NCBI GenBank assembly: GCA_018380885.1
Contig: JAGZSY010000003.1
Location: 186,001-250,000 of the forward strand
Direction of reading: 5' to 3'
DNA from: Enterocloster asparagiformis
GTDB taxonomy: Bacteria > Bacillota > Clostridia > Lachnospirales > Lachnospiraceae
DNA: 64,000 nt
The translations under genes and the position numbers were made by a program. Position 1 is the first letter of the stretch. Every line of letters begins with the position of its first letter. The notes beneath the pieces were generated by a model. That model saw only the letters and a list, made by a program, of their open reading frames with translations, had not been told where the DNA came from and ran no database searches. Below, piece by piece: positions 8,143 through 16,766 of this stretch.

Positions 8143-8964
8143 ATGAGCCACGAACCGGTAAAAGAACGCCAGATTAAAATTATGAAGGAGGGAGGCGCCA
8201 CCAGAGGTCCTATTGTGATGGACTGGGATATGTTAAAGGAGGTGGAGGACTTCCTGAAGGATCATCCGGACAGCTTTAAGGCCTGGGTGGCAAGAGGAAT
8301 TTTGTATTTTAACGAGGATTTTGAGAAAGCCATCGAAAGCCTTTCCCACGCCCTGGCGATCGACCCGTTTAACGGGGACCAGTATTACAACAGGGGGCGC
8401 AAGTTCCTCTCCCAGGACCGCTATCCCCAGGCGCTGGCCGACTTGACCATGTCCACCAGACTGGACGACAGCGACGCGTGGAAATGGCATTTCAGAGGGG
8501 TGGCTTACTATTTCCTGGATCAGTTTGAGCAGGCCATCGAGTGCTTCGAGCGGGGGATTGAGTGGCACGTGAAGAACGGCACCAACAACACGCCTCCGGA
8601 GAAGGACTGGATTTTCATGGCCTACCTGCACATGGGAGACAAGGAGAAGGCCTTTGAGGCAATCGCGGACATGAACGCGGACACGCTGGTGGAGCCGGGC
8701 GATCTGATGTACCTGAAGCGCTGTCTGCTCTACAAGGGAGAGACCTCCATCGACGATTTCGACAAGGACGTGGACCGCTCCATGGCAAAACGGATCATCA
8801 CGGAGCTCTACGGCGCGGTGGTATATTGCCATTACCTGGCCGGGGACGACAAGCGCGCAGCCGGGTATCTGAAGGAAATTCTGGACGTGGACGAGGATCA
8901 TCACGCCTTTGGCTATAAGATGGCTCTGATCGACAAGGCTACCTGGGCGAAGGATCTTCTGTAA
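8143..8964 (+). CDS. TPR-repeat protein
   Basis: This 273-residue soluble protein is built from tetratricopeptide-like helical repeats. At least three are visible between about residues 45 and 165 (for example the A-I-E-S-L-S-H-A-L-A-I-D-P and Q-A-I-E-C-F-E-R-G-I-E segments). Such repeats mediate protein contacts; no enzyme motif is seen. I start it at 8143, after an AAGGAG site and 29 bases after the peptidase stop. Its position between the peptidase and the permease genes suggests a regulatory or scaffolding role for peptide uptake, which is inference only. There is no signal sequence or membrane segment. Confidence 0.75.
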   Translation: MSHEPVKERQIKIMKEGGATRGPIVMDWDMLKEVEDFLKDHPDSFKAWVARGILYFNEDFEKAIESLSHALAIDPFNGDQYYNRGRKFLSQDRYPQALADLTMSTRLDDSDAWKWHFRGVAYYFLDQFEQAIECFERGIEWHVKNGTNNTPPEKDWIFMAYLHMGDKEKAFEAIADMNADTLVEPGDLMYLKRCLLYKGETSIDDFDKDVDRSMAKRIITELYGAVVYCHYLAGDDKRAAGYLKEILDVDEDHHAFGYKMALIDKATWAKDLL

Positions 8965-8991
8965 TATCATAAAAAAGAGAGAGTGCAGCCT

Positions 8992-9927
8992 ATGATTAAG
9001 TATATTACAAGGCGTCTGGCGGCCCTGATTCCGGTTCTTCTGGGTGTGACGCTGATTGTGTTCACACTGTTATATTTCACTCCCGGGGACCCCGCCCTTG
9101 TGATGCTTGGGGATGAGGCGACGCCGGAGGCCATTGAACAGGTCCACGAGCAGCTGGGGTGGAACGATCCCTTCTGGGTCCGCTATTTCAACTATGTTGT
9201 GGACCTGGTTCACGGGGATATGGGAACGTCCTATCTGAACAACCGGCCGGTATTTGAACTTCTGATTGAGCGCATGCCCAAAACCATAACGCTGGCCTGC
9301 ACATCCGCCGTGGTGGCGGTCACCCTGGGAATTTTGCTCGGGGTGATCGCCGCGGTCCGGCAGAATTCAATCTTCGACAATCTCAGCATGCTTCTGGCGC
9401 TGGCGGGAGTCTCCATGCCGCATTTCTGGCAGGGGCTTCTGCTCATGCTGCTGTTCGGCGTCAAGCTGGGGTGGCTGCCGATCTCGGGCTGGGGGACCAC
9501 CGCCAACCTGGTGCTGCCGTCCCTGACCATCGGGCTGGGGTCAATGGCCATCATCGCCCGCATGACCCGCTCCAGCATGCTGGAGGTCATCAATCAGGAC
9601 TACATCAATTTTGCCAAAGCCAAGGGGCAGAAAAAGGGCGCGATCATTTTGGGGCACGGACTGCGCAACGCGCTGATCCCCATTATCACCACCATTGCCC
9701 TGCAATTTGGCAATATGTTAGGCGGGTCTGTGATCACAGAGACTATTTTCGCCATCCCCGGGGTGGGCAAGCTGATGGTGGATTCCATCCGCAGCGGCAA
9801 TTTTCCGGTGGTCCAGGGCGGAGTCCTGCTGATCGCGTTTATTTACTGTATCAACAATCTGCTGGTGGATGTGATCTATGCCCTGGTCGATCCGCGAGTC
9901 AAGACAAGTCTCAGCAATGAGAGGTAG
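8992..9927 (+). CDS. Peptide ABC transporter permease (DppB/OppB type)
   Basis: This 311-residue integral membrane protein belongs to the binding-protein-dependent permease family. It has a first membrane helix at about 9-30, the typical T-P-G-D-P segment after it, and a cytoplasmic E-A-A-like loop (about residues 200-220: Y-I-N-F-A-K-A-K-G). It pairs with the permease encoded just downstream. I prefer the ATG at 8992, eight bases after a GAGAGAG ribosome site, over an in-frame GTG at 8983 inside that site. Confidence 0.92.
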   Translation: MIKYITRRLAALIPVLLGVTLIVFTLLYFTPGDPALVMLGDEATPEAIEQVHEQLGWNDPFWVRYFNYVVDLVHGDMGTSYLNNRPVFELLIERMPKTITLACTSAVVAVTLGILLGVIAAVRQNSIFDNLSMLLALAGVSMPHFWQGLLLMLLFGVKLGWLPISGWGTTANLVLPSLTIGLGSMAIIARMTRSSMLEVINQDYINFAKAKGQKKGAIILGHGLRNALIPIITTIALQFGNMLGGSVITETIFAIPGVGKLMVDSIRSGNFPVVQGGVLLIAFIYCINNLLVDVIYALVDPRVKTSLSNER

Positions 9928-9932
9928 GTTAT

Positions 9933-10805
9933 ATGCAGAATAGACAGTTAAATGAAATGAAAGGTGAAAGCTACCTCGCCTCGGCCTGGAGGGAATTTCG
10001 GAAAAACAGGAGCGCGGTTCTGGGAATTGTCGTGCTGGCGCTGATTGTGATTATGGCGGTGGGAGCCGGAGTGATCGCACCCTACGACCCCTTTGAACAG
10101 AATTACGGCGAGGCTCTCCAGTGGCCTACCATGCAGCATTTCTTCGGCACGGACGAGTTCGGCCGCGACATCTTTTCACGGGTTCTCTACGGGGCCAGAA
10201 TTTCCCTGCTGGTGGGCGTGGTGTCGGTGGCTATCGCGTGTATTTTCGGCAGCCTTCTGGGCGCCAGCGCCGGATATTTCGCAGGCGCTTACGATGCGGT
10301 GGTGATGCGCTGCATGGACGTTTTGCTGGCCATTCCCAGCCTGCTGCTGAACATTTCCATCATATCCGCGCTGGGCGCAGGCGTTTTCAACATGATGCTG
10401 GCCGTGGGCATATCCAATATCCCCAGGTACTGCAGGATTATGAGGGCTTCGGTTCTCCAGATTAAAAATATGGAGTATGTGGAGGCCGCCAGGACGGCGG
10501 GGGCGTCCGACGCGCGGATCATCGCCCAGCACATTATTCCCAACTGCCTTGCGCCGATTATCGTCCAGGCCACGCTGAGCGTGGGCTCCGCGATCATCGC
10601 CTGCGCGGGCTTGAGCTTTATCGGGGTGGGTATCTCCGCTCCCACGCCGGAGTGGGGGGCCATGCTCTCCAACGGACGGGATTTTCTGCGGGGCTACTCT
10701 TATATCACGCTGTTCCCCGGGCTGGCGATCATGATCACGGTGCTGGCGCTGAACCTGATGGGGGACGGCCTCAGAGACGCCTTTGATCCCAAGCTGAGAC
10801 GGTAA
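9933..10805 (+). CDS. Peptide ABC transporter permease (DppC/OppC type)
   Basis: This 290-residue membrane permease has the N-terminal oligopeptide-permease segment (W-R-E-F-R-K-N-R-S-A) followed by membrane helices. The conserved F-G-T-D-E-F-G-R-D-I-F-S-R motif lies near residue 70. The coupling loop Y-V-E-A-A-R-T-A-G-A-S is near residues 180-190. It starts five bases after the DppB-type gene and forms the second half of the channel. The family assignment is clear. Confidence 0.93.
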   Translation: MQNRQLNEMKGESYLASAWREFRKNRSAVLGIVVLALIVIMAVGAGVIAPYDPFEQNYGEALQWPTMQHFFGTDEFGRDIFSRVLYGARISLLVGVVSVAIACIFGSLLGASAGYFAGAYDAVVMRCMDVLLAIPSLLLNISIISALGAGVFNMMLAVGISNIPRYCRIMRASVLQIKNMEYVEAARTAGASDARIIAQHIIPNCLAPIIVQATLSVGSAIIACAGLSFIGVGISAPTPEWGAMLSNGRDFLRGYSYITLFPGLAIMITVLALNLMGDGLRDAFDPKLRR

Positions 10806-10819
10806 AGGAGACTTGAGAT

Positions 10820-11830
10820 ATGGATGACAAACGAATAGAGCAAGCCGGCGCCGGGGAAGCGGCGCTCTCCATCAGCGGACTGCGCACTGCGCTTAAGACA
10901 AAGGACGGGGTGCTGTATCCGGTGGACGGTGTGGACCTTGAAATTCCCAAGGGAAAGATCGTGGGCCTGGTGGGGGAGAGCGGCTGCGGTAAGAGTATGA
11001 TGGCCAATTCCATTATGAATCTCCTGCCGAAAAACGGATATGTGGAGGAGGGCAGCATCCTTTTTAAGGGAATGGACCTGGCCTCCTGCCATGAGAAAGA
11101 AAAGCGGAAGCTTTACGGGGACAGGATCACGCTGATTTTCCAGGACCCAATGACCAGCTTAAATCCCGTTCTGCGAGTGGGAAAGCAGGTGGAGGAGGTG
11201 CTGCGCCTCCACAAGCCGGTCTCCCACGAGGAGGCAAAAAAGCAGGTGATCGAGATGTTTTACAGCCTGGGAATCCCGGAGCCGGAGCGGCGCTACAGCA
11301 GCTTCCCGCACCAGCTCAGCGGCGGACTGCGCCAGCGTGTGATGATCAGCGCGGCGATGGTGTGCCGCCCCGACGTGCTGATCGCCGACGAGCCCACCAC
11401 AGCTCTGGACGTGACCATCGAGGCGCAGATTTTAAAGCTGATGAAGCGGCTCCAGCGGGAGGAGGGGGCAGCGGTGCTGCTGATCACCCATGATCTGGGC
11501 GTTGTGGCGGAGGTGTGCGACTTAGTCTACGTGATGTACGGAGGGAAGATCGTGGAGTCCGCCCCGGTGCGGGAGCTGTTCCACAATCCGGTCCATCCGT
11601 ACACACGGGGACTGCTGGGGTCCCTGCCCAGCAGAAACCAGGGGAGGCATTTAAAGAGCATCCCGGGCATGGTGCCCACGCTGAACCAGATGCCCGCGGG
11701 CTGCCGGTTCGCCCCGCGCTGCGAGTTCGCGCAAGCGTGCTGCCGGGACAAGGCCCCGGAGATGGAGCGGGCGGGGGAGGGACACTACGCCGCCTGCTGG
11801 ATCAACGGAAAGGAGGGGGAACATGGATGA
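10820..11830 (+). CDS. Peptide ABC transporter ATP-binding protein (DppD/OppD type)
   Basis: This 336-residue ATPase has Walker A G-E-S-G-C-G-K-S (about residue 52), signature L-S-G-G-L-R-Q-R, Walker B V-L-I-A-D-E-P and the switch His in I-T-H-D-L. The C-terminal oligopeptide-transporter extension carries a Cys cluster (C-R-F-A-P-R-C...C...C), which in many OppD/DppD proteins binds an iron-sulfur cluster. It overlaps the next ATPase gene by eight bases and probably works with it as a heterodimer. Confidence 0.94.
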   Translation: MDDKRIEQAGAGEAALSISGLRTALKTKDGVLYPVDGVDLEIPKGKIVGLVGESGCGKSMMANSIMNLLPKNGYVEEGSILFKGMDLASCHEKEKRKLYGDRITLIFQDPMTSLNPVLRVGKQVEEVLRLHKPVSHEEAKKQVIEMFYSLGIPEPERRYSSFPHQLSGGLRQRVMISAAMVCRPDVLIADEPTTALDVTIEAQILKLMKRLQREEGAAVLLITHDLGVVAEVCDLVYVMYGGKIVESAPVRELFHNPVHPYTRGLLGSLPSRNQGRHLKSIPGMVPTLNQMPAGCRFAPRCEFAQACCRDKAPEMERAGEGHYAACWINGKEGEHG

Positions 11831-12788
11831 CTCCCGGGAAATCCTGCTGAAGGGGCAGGGACTTGTGAAGGAATTTAAAATGGGCAAAAGCACGGTCCAC
11901 GCCGTGGCGGACGTTGATATTGAGATCAGAAGCGGGGAAACGCTGAGTCTGGTGGGGGAGAGCGGCTGCGGCAAGAGCACGCTGGGACGCCTGCTCCTGG
12001 GGCTTCTGAAGCCGGAGCGCGGGGAGATTTGGTTTGACGGCCGTGAGCTGGTGTCCATGAAGCGCGGGGAGTTTCAGAAGATCAGGCGGGATATCCAGTG
12101 CATTTTCCAGGACCCGTATTCCAGCCTGGACCCCAGGCTTTCCGTGGCCAACTCCATCGCGGAGCCGCTTCTGATCAACCGCGTGGGGACGCGGGAGGAG
12201 TGCCAGCGCAGGGTGGACGAGCTGCTGGGGATTGTGGGAATACCGGTGGAGTACAAGAACCGTTTCCCCCATCAGTTCAGCGGCGGGCAGAGGCAGAGGA
12301 TCGGGATCGCCAGGGCGCTGGCCTTAAATCCCAGGCTGATTGTCTGCGACGAGCCGGTGTCGGCCCTGGACGTGTCCATACAGGCCCAGATTCTGAACCT
12401 TCTGACGGAGCTTCAGGAGAAAATGGGGCTGACCTACCTGTTCATTTCCCACGATCTCAACGTGGTGCGCTGCATCTCGGACAGGGTGTACATCATGTAT
12501 CTGGGAGCCATCTGCGAGTACGGCCGGGCGCAGGAGATTTTCGCCCATCCCAGGCATCCCTACACGCATTTTCTGCTCAGCGCCGTGCCAGTGGTGGATC
12601 CGGACGACAGAAGAGAGGACAAGGAGATCATATCAGGCGAGATTCCCAGTCCGGTGAATCCTCCCTCAGGGTGTAAATTTCATACCAGGTGTCCGTACGC
12701 GGACGAGCTGTGCTCACAGTCCGTGCCGGAGTTTCGGACGGAGGGGGGACAGAGCTTCGCGTGCCACCATCCTTTAGGCGGGAGCTAA
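11823..12788 (+). CDS. Peptide ABC transporter ATP-binding protein (DppF/OppF type)
   Basis: This 321-residue ATPase has Walker [10 protein letters not shown], the OppF-typical Q-D-P-Y-S-S-L-D-P segment, signature F-S-G-G-Q-R-Q-R, Walker B L-I-V-C-D-E-P-V-S-A-L-D and the C-terminal Cys cluster (G-C-K-F-H-T-R-C-P). It ends the operon. The stop codon lies in the loop of the terminator hairpin, so release of the last ribosome and transcription termination happen at nearly the same place. Confidence 0.94.
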   Translation: MDDSREILLKGQGLVKEFKMGKSTVHAVADVDIEIRSGETLSLVGESGCGKSTLGRLLLGLLKPERGEIWFDGRELVSMKRGEFQKIRRDIQCIFQDPYSSLDPRLSVANSIAEPLLINRVGTREECQRRVDELLGIVGIPVEYKNRFPHQFSGGQRQRIGIARALALNPRLIVCDEPVSALDVSIQAQILNLLTELQEKMGLTYLFISHDLNVVRCISDRVYIMYLGAICEYGRAQEIFAHPRHPYTHFLLSAVPVVDPDDRREDKEIISGEIPSPVNPPSGCKFHTRCPYADELCSQSVPEFRTEGGQSFACHHPLGGS

Positions 12789-12801
12789 TCCCGCCTTTTT
12801 T
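12777..12801 (+). terminator. Intrinsic terminator overlapping the stop codon of the OppF-type gene
   Basis: The stem GGCGGGA / TCCCGCC encloses a five-base loop that contains the TAA stop (12786-12788). It is followed by six T at 12796-12801. Confidence 0.9.
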
Positions 12802-12827
12802 GCGCCATGTCCGCGCCCGAAGCCCGC

Positions 12828-12856
12828 TTGTAGGAAAATGGGGTTTGTGCTATGAT
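12828..12856 (+). promoter_or_regulatory. Predicted promoter of the Crp/Fnr-family gene
   Basis: TTGTAG (12828-12833) and TATGAT (12851-12856) are separated by 17 bases. The predicted transcript starts near 12863, about 40 bases before the regulator gene. Confidence 0.65.
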
Positions 12857-12902
12857 AGATGGGATGGAAGTCTGAGAATTTTGAGAAGGATGGGTGAGCG
12901 TC

Positions 12903-13580
12903 ATGCAGTTGGACAAATCTAGTTTTACGATACCGAATGCGAGGAATAAGGCTCTGGAGGAGCTGATTCATGAAAACGCTACCAGCGTCTCTTATCCTGC
13001 AAAACGCGTGTTTCTGGAGCCGGGGATGGAGCCACAGGGCGTATATTATATCGCGGAGGGGCGCACCAGGCACTATATGATGGGGGCCGACGGCACGGAG
13101 AAGATACTGTATACCCTGTCGGCGGGCTGGTTCTACGGCGAAACGCCGGTTTCACTTCAGGAACCCACCGGGCTGTTTTCCCAGGCGGAGGTCAATACCA
13201 AGATTTATATCATTCCCCTGCACACCTATGAGCATCTGCTGGATACCAATAAGATGTTCCGGGATGCCATTATGGAGAATATCTTAAACAAGATGCTGAT
13301 CATGCGCCATGAAATTGAGAATCTGACCTTCAATTCCTGCAAGGACCGCTTGAAACGGCTGTTCTGCTCAACCGCGGACCCGGACAAGCTGATCGACGGC
13401 GGCTGGTACAACCTGAAGGTGTACTACACCCAGTACGAGCTGAGCACCATCATCGGCGGCGCCAGGGTTACGATCAGCAAGCTGATCAATGAGCTGTGCG
13501 ACGAGGGGTTCATACGCATGCTGAACCGGAATATCCAGGTCAACGCGGAGAAGTACCGGGTGTTTATGGAGAGATATTAG
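12903..13580 (+). CDS. Crp/Fnr family transcriptional regulator
   Basis: This roughly 225-residue protein has an N-terminal cyclic-nucleotide-binding-like beta-barrel (about 20-140, with the G-V-Y-Y-I-A-E-G-R-T-R-H segment). A C-terminal winged helix (about 165-220: Y-E-L-S-T-I-I-G-G-A-R-V-T-I-S-K-L-I-N-E-L) follows. No N-terminal Cys cluster for an FNR iron-sulfur centre is seen. Start choice is uncertain: the ATG at 12903 and an in-frame GTG at 12894 both have imperfect spacing to GAGAAGGA. It stands between the peptide operon and the DapA-type operon and is a candidate controller of the latter. Confidence 0.88.
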   Translation: MQLDKSSFTIPNARNKALEELIHENATSVSYPAKRVFLEPGMEPQGVYYIAEGRTRHYMMGADGTEKILYTLSAGWFYGETPVSLQEPTGLFSQAEVNTKIYIIPLHTYEHLLDTNKMFRDAIMENILNKMLIMRHEIENLTFNSCKDRLKRLFCSTADPDKLIDGGWYNLKVYYTQYELSTIIGGARVTISKLINELCDEGFIRMLNRNIQVNAEKYRVFMERY

Positions 13581-13632
13581 CTGAATAATATGGGAATTGT
13601 AAATTAATGGAATTAAAAAAGGAAAATAAAGG

Positions 13633-13673
13633 AAAAGGCTTGCGCTTTTGAGGCGCGGGCCTTTTGATTTTTT
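13633..13673 (+). terminator. Intrinsic terminator after the Crp/Fnr-family gene
   Basis: Arms AAAAGGC and GCCTTTT, extended by GCGC/GCGC with a small bulge, are followed by a T-rich stretch at 13665-13673. Confidence 0.75.
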
Positions 13674-13997
13674 CAGTATCGTGTATCTGATCGCGGCCGC
13701 GCGCGCCCTCCCTTTTTATGTGGTTTGAATTGATGAACTTCAGATGAAATTAAACAAAAAAATAAGCCTATTAATAAAAGAAACTGACAAAATAACGCAC
13801 ATCCGATTTGAATAGAAAATCGACTTTCAAAATCGCGAATAGTCTCGAAATTTATGTAACAAAGTATACATTGAATCCATTTTATCATTGTAAGCAATCA
13901 AGTAGAAAGCTTGTGATAAATGTGCAAAAATAAGGTCATCAAATAAAAACTCCATACAAAATGGACAACAAAAAACAAGAAGGAAGGTAATGTTATT
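13674..13997. other. AT-rich intergenic region before the DapA-type operon
   Basis: About 320 bases are visibly richer in A+T than the flanking genes. I see no convincing gene. A 74-codon minus-strand frame (13673-13897) has no ribosome site or recognisable sequence. The stretch must carry the promoter of the operon at 13998. The best single candidates are TTGTAA near 13888 with TGTGAT 18 bases later, but none is strong, which suits an activator-dependent promoter. A possible Fnr/Crp-type box is listed separately. Confidence 0.6.
13888..13901. promoter_or_regulatory. Possible Fnr/Crp-type operator
   Basis: TTGTAAGCAATCAA matches the Fnr consensus TTGAT-N4-ATCAA at eight of ten fixed positions, with one half-site perfect. 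It lies upstream of the DapA-type gene and downstream of a Crp/Fnr-family regulator gene. A single imperfect match in AT-rich DNA can arise by chance. Confidence 0.3.
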
Positions 13998-14915
13998 ATG
14001 ATGAATTTACAAGGTTCCTGGGTGGCAATGCCCACACCGTTCACAGAGGACAACAAAATCGATTTCAAGGGCTTTGAGACCCTGATTAACCGCCAGATCA
14101 AATACGGCACGTCCCAGCTGTTTATCCTTGGCTCCGCGGGCGAGGTTACGCTGCTGTCCCAGGAGGAGAAGGAAGCCATCGTCAAGGAAGTTATTCAGAT
14201 GACAAAGGGCAGGATTCCCGTGTTCTTCAGCGCCGCGTCCTTCACCACGGACGCCAGCGTGGCTTTTGCACAGTACTGTGAGAAGCAGGGAGCGGACGGC
14301 GTTGTGTTCACGGTTCCGCCCTACGTGCTGATCAACCAGACCGCGGCGCACATCCATCTGGACACCTGCATGAGCGCGGTGGACATTCCCTGCGGTATCT
14401 ATAACAATCCCTCGCGGCTGGGCGTTCAGGTGATGCCGGAGACCATCAAGAAGCTGTCCGACGCCCACAGCAACTTTGTGGTGGATAAAGAGGCCCTTCC
14501 CAGCGTGGAGCAGCTGGTGCAGGTTCAGAGGCTGTGCCAGGGCAAGGTGAAGATCATGTGCTGTGATTTCCCGAAATATTCCATCGTGCTGCCCACGCTG
14601 GCGGTGGGCGGAACCGGGACGGCCAATATCGGCGGAAACATTATCCCCGAGGAGGCGGCCCTGTACTCCCGCACCTGGACCGACATGAAGATCATCGAGG
14701 AGTGCCGCGAGGGCTACTTTAAGTGGTTCCCGCTGCTGCAGGCCCTGTACACCTTCTCCAACCCTGTGGTGATCAAAGCGGCCCTGAACATTCTGGGCCT
14801 GCCGGGCGGACATTTGAGAAAGCCCTATCAGGATTTCGGCGGACAGAAGCTGGCGGACCTGGAGAAGCTGATGGGCGAGATGGGCGTCATCGACAAATAC
14901 GGCGTCAAGAGATAA
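13998..14915 (+). CDS. Dihydrodipicolinate synthase/N-acetylneuraminate lyase family protein
   Basis: This 305-residue TIM-barrel aldolase belongs to the DapA/NanA family. The Schiff-base lysine is Lys164 (V-V-D-K-E-A), and the active-site tyrosine is Tyr135 in the G-I-Y-N-N-P motif. The G-S-A-G-E segment near residues 45-49 fits the substrate carboxylate loop. The family makes or cleaves 2-keto acids with pyruvate. The setting (redox flavoprotein and TRAP transporter) indicates catabolism of an imported carboxylate rather than lysine synthesis. Two tandem ATGs (13998, 14001) follow a GGAAGGTAA site. The substrate is unknown. Confidence 0.88.
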   Translation: MMNLQGSWVAMPTPFTEDNKIDFKGFETLINRQIKYGTSQLFILGSAGEVTLLSQEEKEAIVKEVIQMTKGRIPVFFSAASFTTDASVAFAQYCEKQGADGVVFTVPPYVLINQTAAHIHLDTCMSAVDIPCGIYNNPSRLGVQVMPETIKKLSDAHSNFVVDKEALPSVEQLVQVQRLCQGKVKIMCCDFPKYSIVLPTLAVGGTGTANIGGNIIPEEAALYSRTWTDMKIIEECREGYFKWFPLLQALYTFSNPVVIKAALNILGLPGGHLRKPYQDFGGQKLADLEKLMGEMGVIDKYGVKR

Positions 14916-14939
14916 GAGCGGACGACAGGAGGTCATTCC

Positions 14940-16307
14940 ATGGCAGAAAAATTAATCGTAATCGGAGGAACGGCGGCGGGGCTCAGCGCCGCCTCCAAGG
15001 CAAAACGCATGAAACCGGAACTGGAGATCCAGGTGTTTGAGAGGACCGGCTATATCAGCTACGGGGCTTGCGGCCTGCCCTATTTCGTGGGCGGAATGAT
15101 TGAGCAGCCCAATGATCTGGTGGCGGTCAACGCTGAGACAATGAAAAATAAGCGGGGGATTCCCACCTGGATTCACCATGAGGTGACCTCCATCAACCGA
15201 GGGGAAAAGACGGTGACGGTGCGGAATCTGGACACGGACCTGCAGAGCGTGCATCCCTACGACAAGCTGGTGATCGCCACCGGAGCGTCCCCGGCGGTGC
15301 CGCCTATCCCGGGAATCCGCTCCGAGGGAGTGTATTATCTCAGAACCGTGGAGGATGGAATCCGCCTGAAAGCGACGGTGCAGCGCAAGGCGAAGAGCGC
15401 CGTGATCGTCGGCGGGGGCTTTATCGGCCTGGAGCTGGCCGAGGAGTTGACACTGTCAGGGGTCAGTGTTACGATTTTCGAGCAGCTTCCCAGACTGCTG
15501 CCGTTTTTAGACCCCGCGTTTTCCCAGAGCGTGCTGGAAAACCTGGAGCGGCGGGGCGTGACTGTGCACACGGGAACCGGAGTGGCTGAAATTCTCACGG
15601 AGGACGGCAGGGCGCGCTGGGTGCGCACGCCCCAGGGGGACACCCTTGAGACTGACTTTGTGCTGGTTTCCGCCGGGGTGAAGCCCGCCACGGAGCTGGC
15701 CGCCCAGGCCGGGCTTGCGCTGGGGTTAAAGGGCGCTATCGCGGTGGACGATGAGATGCGCACCAGCGACCCGGATATCTGGGCCTGCGGCGACTGCGTG
15801 CAGATGAAGCAGCTGATCACCGGAAAGCCGGTCTACGTGCCCCTGGGCACCACGGCCAACAAGCAGGGGCGCGTTGCGGGCGCAAATGTGGCCGGAGGAC
15901 ATGACACCTTCAGGGGCGTTCTGGGGTCCATGGTGACCAAGGTGTTCGAGCAGTACATTGCGGCCACGGGACTTTCCCTGGAGCAGGCGGAGGAGGCCGG
16001 GTATGAGGCGGTTTCCACCATCATCACCAAGATGGACCGGGCTTCCTACTATCCCGGCGGCCGGGACAACCAAATCTGCCTGGTTTTCGACAGAAAGACG
16101 GGACGCCTGCTGGGGGCCCAGGGCATCGGCAGCGAGAGCATTGCCGGGCGGATCAATGTGCTTGCCACCGCGATCACCTGCGTTATGACCGTGGAAGAGG
16201 TGAATGAGCTGGATCTGGTCTACGCTCCGCCCGTGGCTCCGGTCTATGATCCGATTCTGATCGCGGCCAGCCAGGCGGTGAAAAAAGTGGAAAAGCAGGT
16301 GAAATGA
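14940..16307 (+). CDS. FAD-dependent pyridine nucleotide-disulfide oxidoreductase, CoA-disulfide reductase-like
   Basis: This 455-residue flavoprotein has an N-terminal FAD-binding motif (I-G-G-T-A-A-G at about 8-14) and an NAD(P)H-binding G-G-G-F-I-G-L-E near residue 160. A second FAD segment W-A-C-G-D-C is near residue 281, and a C-terminal dimerisation domain follows. The single redox Cys44 in Y-I-S-Y-G-A-C-G-L-P-Y is the hallmark of CoA-disulfide reductases and NADH oxidases of this branch. It overlaps the next gene by four bases. It may reduce a CoA- or thiol-linked disulfide formed in the pathway of this operon. Family is sure; substrate is not. Confidence 0.87.
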   Translation: MAEKLIVIGGTAAGLSAASKAKRMKPELEIQVFERTGYISYGACGLPYFVGGMIEQPNDLVAVNAETMKNKRGIPTWIHHEVTSINRGEKTVTVRNLDTDLQSVHPYDKLVIATGASPAVPPIPGIRSEGVYYLRTVEDGIRLKATVQRKAKSAVIVGGGFIGLELAEELTLSGVSVTIFEQLPRLLPFLDPAFSQSVLENLERRGVTVHTGTGVAEILTEDGRARWVRTPQGDTLETDFVLVSAGVKPATELAAQAGLALGLKGAIAVDDEMRTSDPDIWACGDCVQMKQLITGKPVYVPLGTTANKQGRVAGANVAGGHDTFRGVLGSMVTKVFEQYIAATGLSLEQAEEAGYEAVSTIITKMDRASYYPGGRDNQICLVFDRKTGRLLGAQGIGSESIAGRINVLATAITCVMTVEEVNELDLVYAPPVAPVYDPILIAASQAVKKVEKQVK

Positions 16308-16708
16308 TGGGACAGGTTTACGAGGTTACGGTAAAAGCAGGGGAGGACATCAAAAGGGTTGTGTCGGATTACGTCCTGGAGCAGAACTGGGAGAACGTCT
16401 ACATTACCGGCGCTGTGGGTTCGGTGATCGACATGGCCTACACCACGCCTGTCCGGGATCAGCTGCCCTTAGTGACAGCCTCCGAACCGGCGGACGGAGC
16501 CGCGGAGGTGGTGTCGCTGACAGGAGAGGTGATGAAGCGGGAGAAAATGGACCCGGCGCTGCAAAGCGTGTACAAGGACAAGGAATCCCCGCTGTTTGTG
16601 CACATCCACATCAGCTGCGCGCACCGGGACGGCATCGTCCGGGGCGGCGGCCTGGCGGCCGGCAGAGCGTTCCGCTCGCTGCGCATTTTTATGACCCCGC
16701 TGGGGTAG
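16304..16708 (+). CDS. PPC/DUF296 domain protein
   Basis: This 134-residue protein is a stand-alone PPC (DUF296) domain. The C-terminal V-H-I-H-I-S-C-A-H-R-D-G-I-V-R-G-G segment is typical, and its His and Cys residues may bind a metal in the trimer described for this family. In plants the domain accompanies AT-hooks. Bacterial single-domain versions have no settled role and are often called DNA-binding without proof. Coupled translation with the flavoprotein (ATGATG overlap) suggests a metabolic role in this operon. Confidence 0.8.
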   Translation: MMGQVYEVTVKAGEDIKRVVSDYVLEQNWENVYITGAVGSVIDMAYTTPVRDQLPLVTASEPADGAAEVVSLTGEVMKREKMDPALQSVYKDKESPLFVHIHISCAHRDGIVRGGGLAAGRAFRSLRIFMTPLG

Positions 16709-16766
16709 GAGAGATCAGGGCGGACACGGTCCGCTGTAGCAAACGACTAAGAGGAGGAATTTAGAA

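Noticed and set aside
13673..13897. A 74-codon hydrophobic minus-strand frame in an intergenic region
   Set aside because: It has no ribosome site and no promoter, and it overlaps the terminator of the Crp/Fnr-family gene. AT-rich DNA easily gives such hydrophobic frames.
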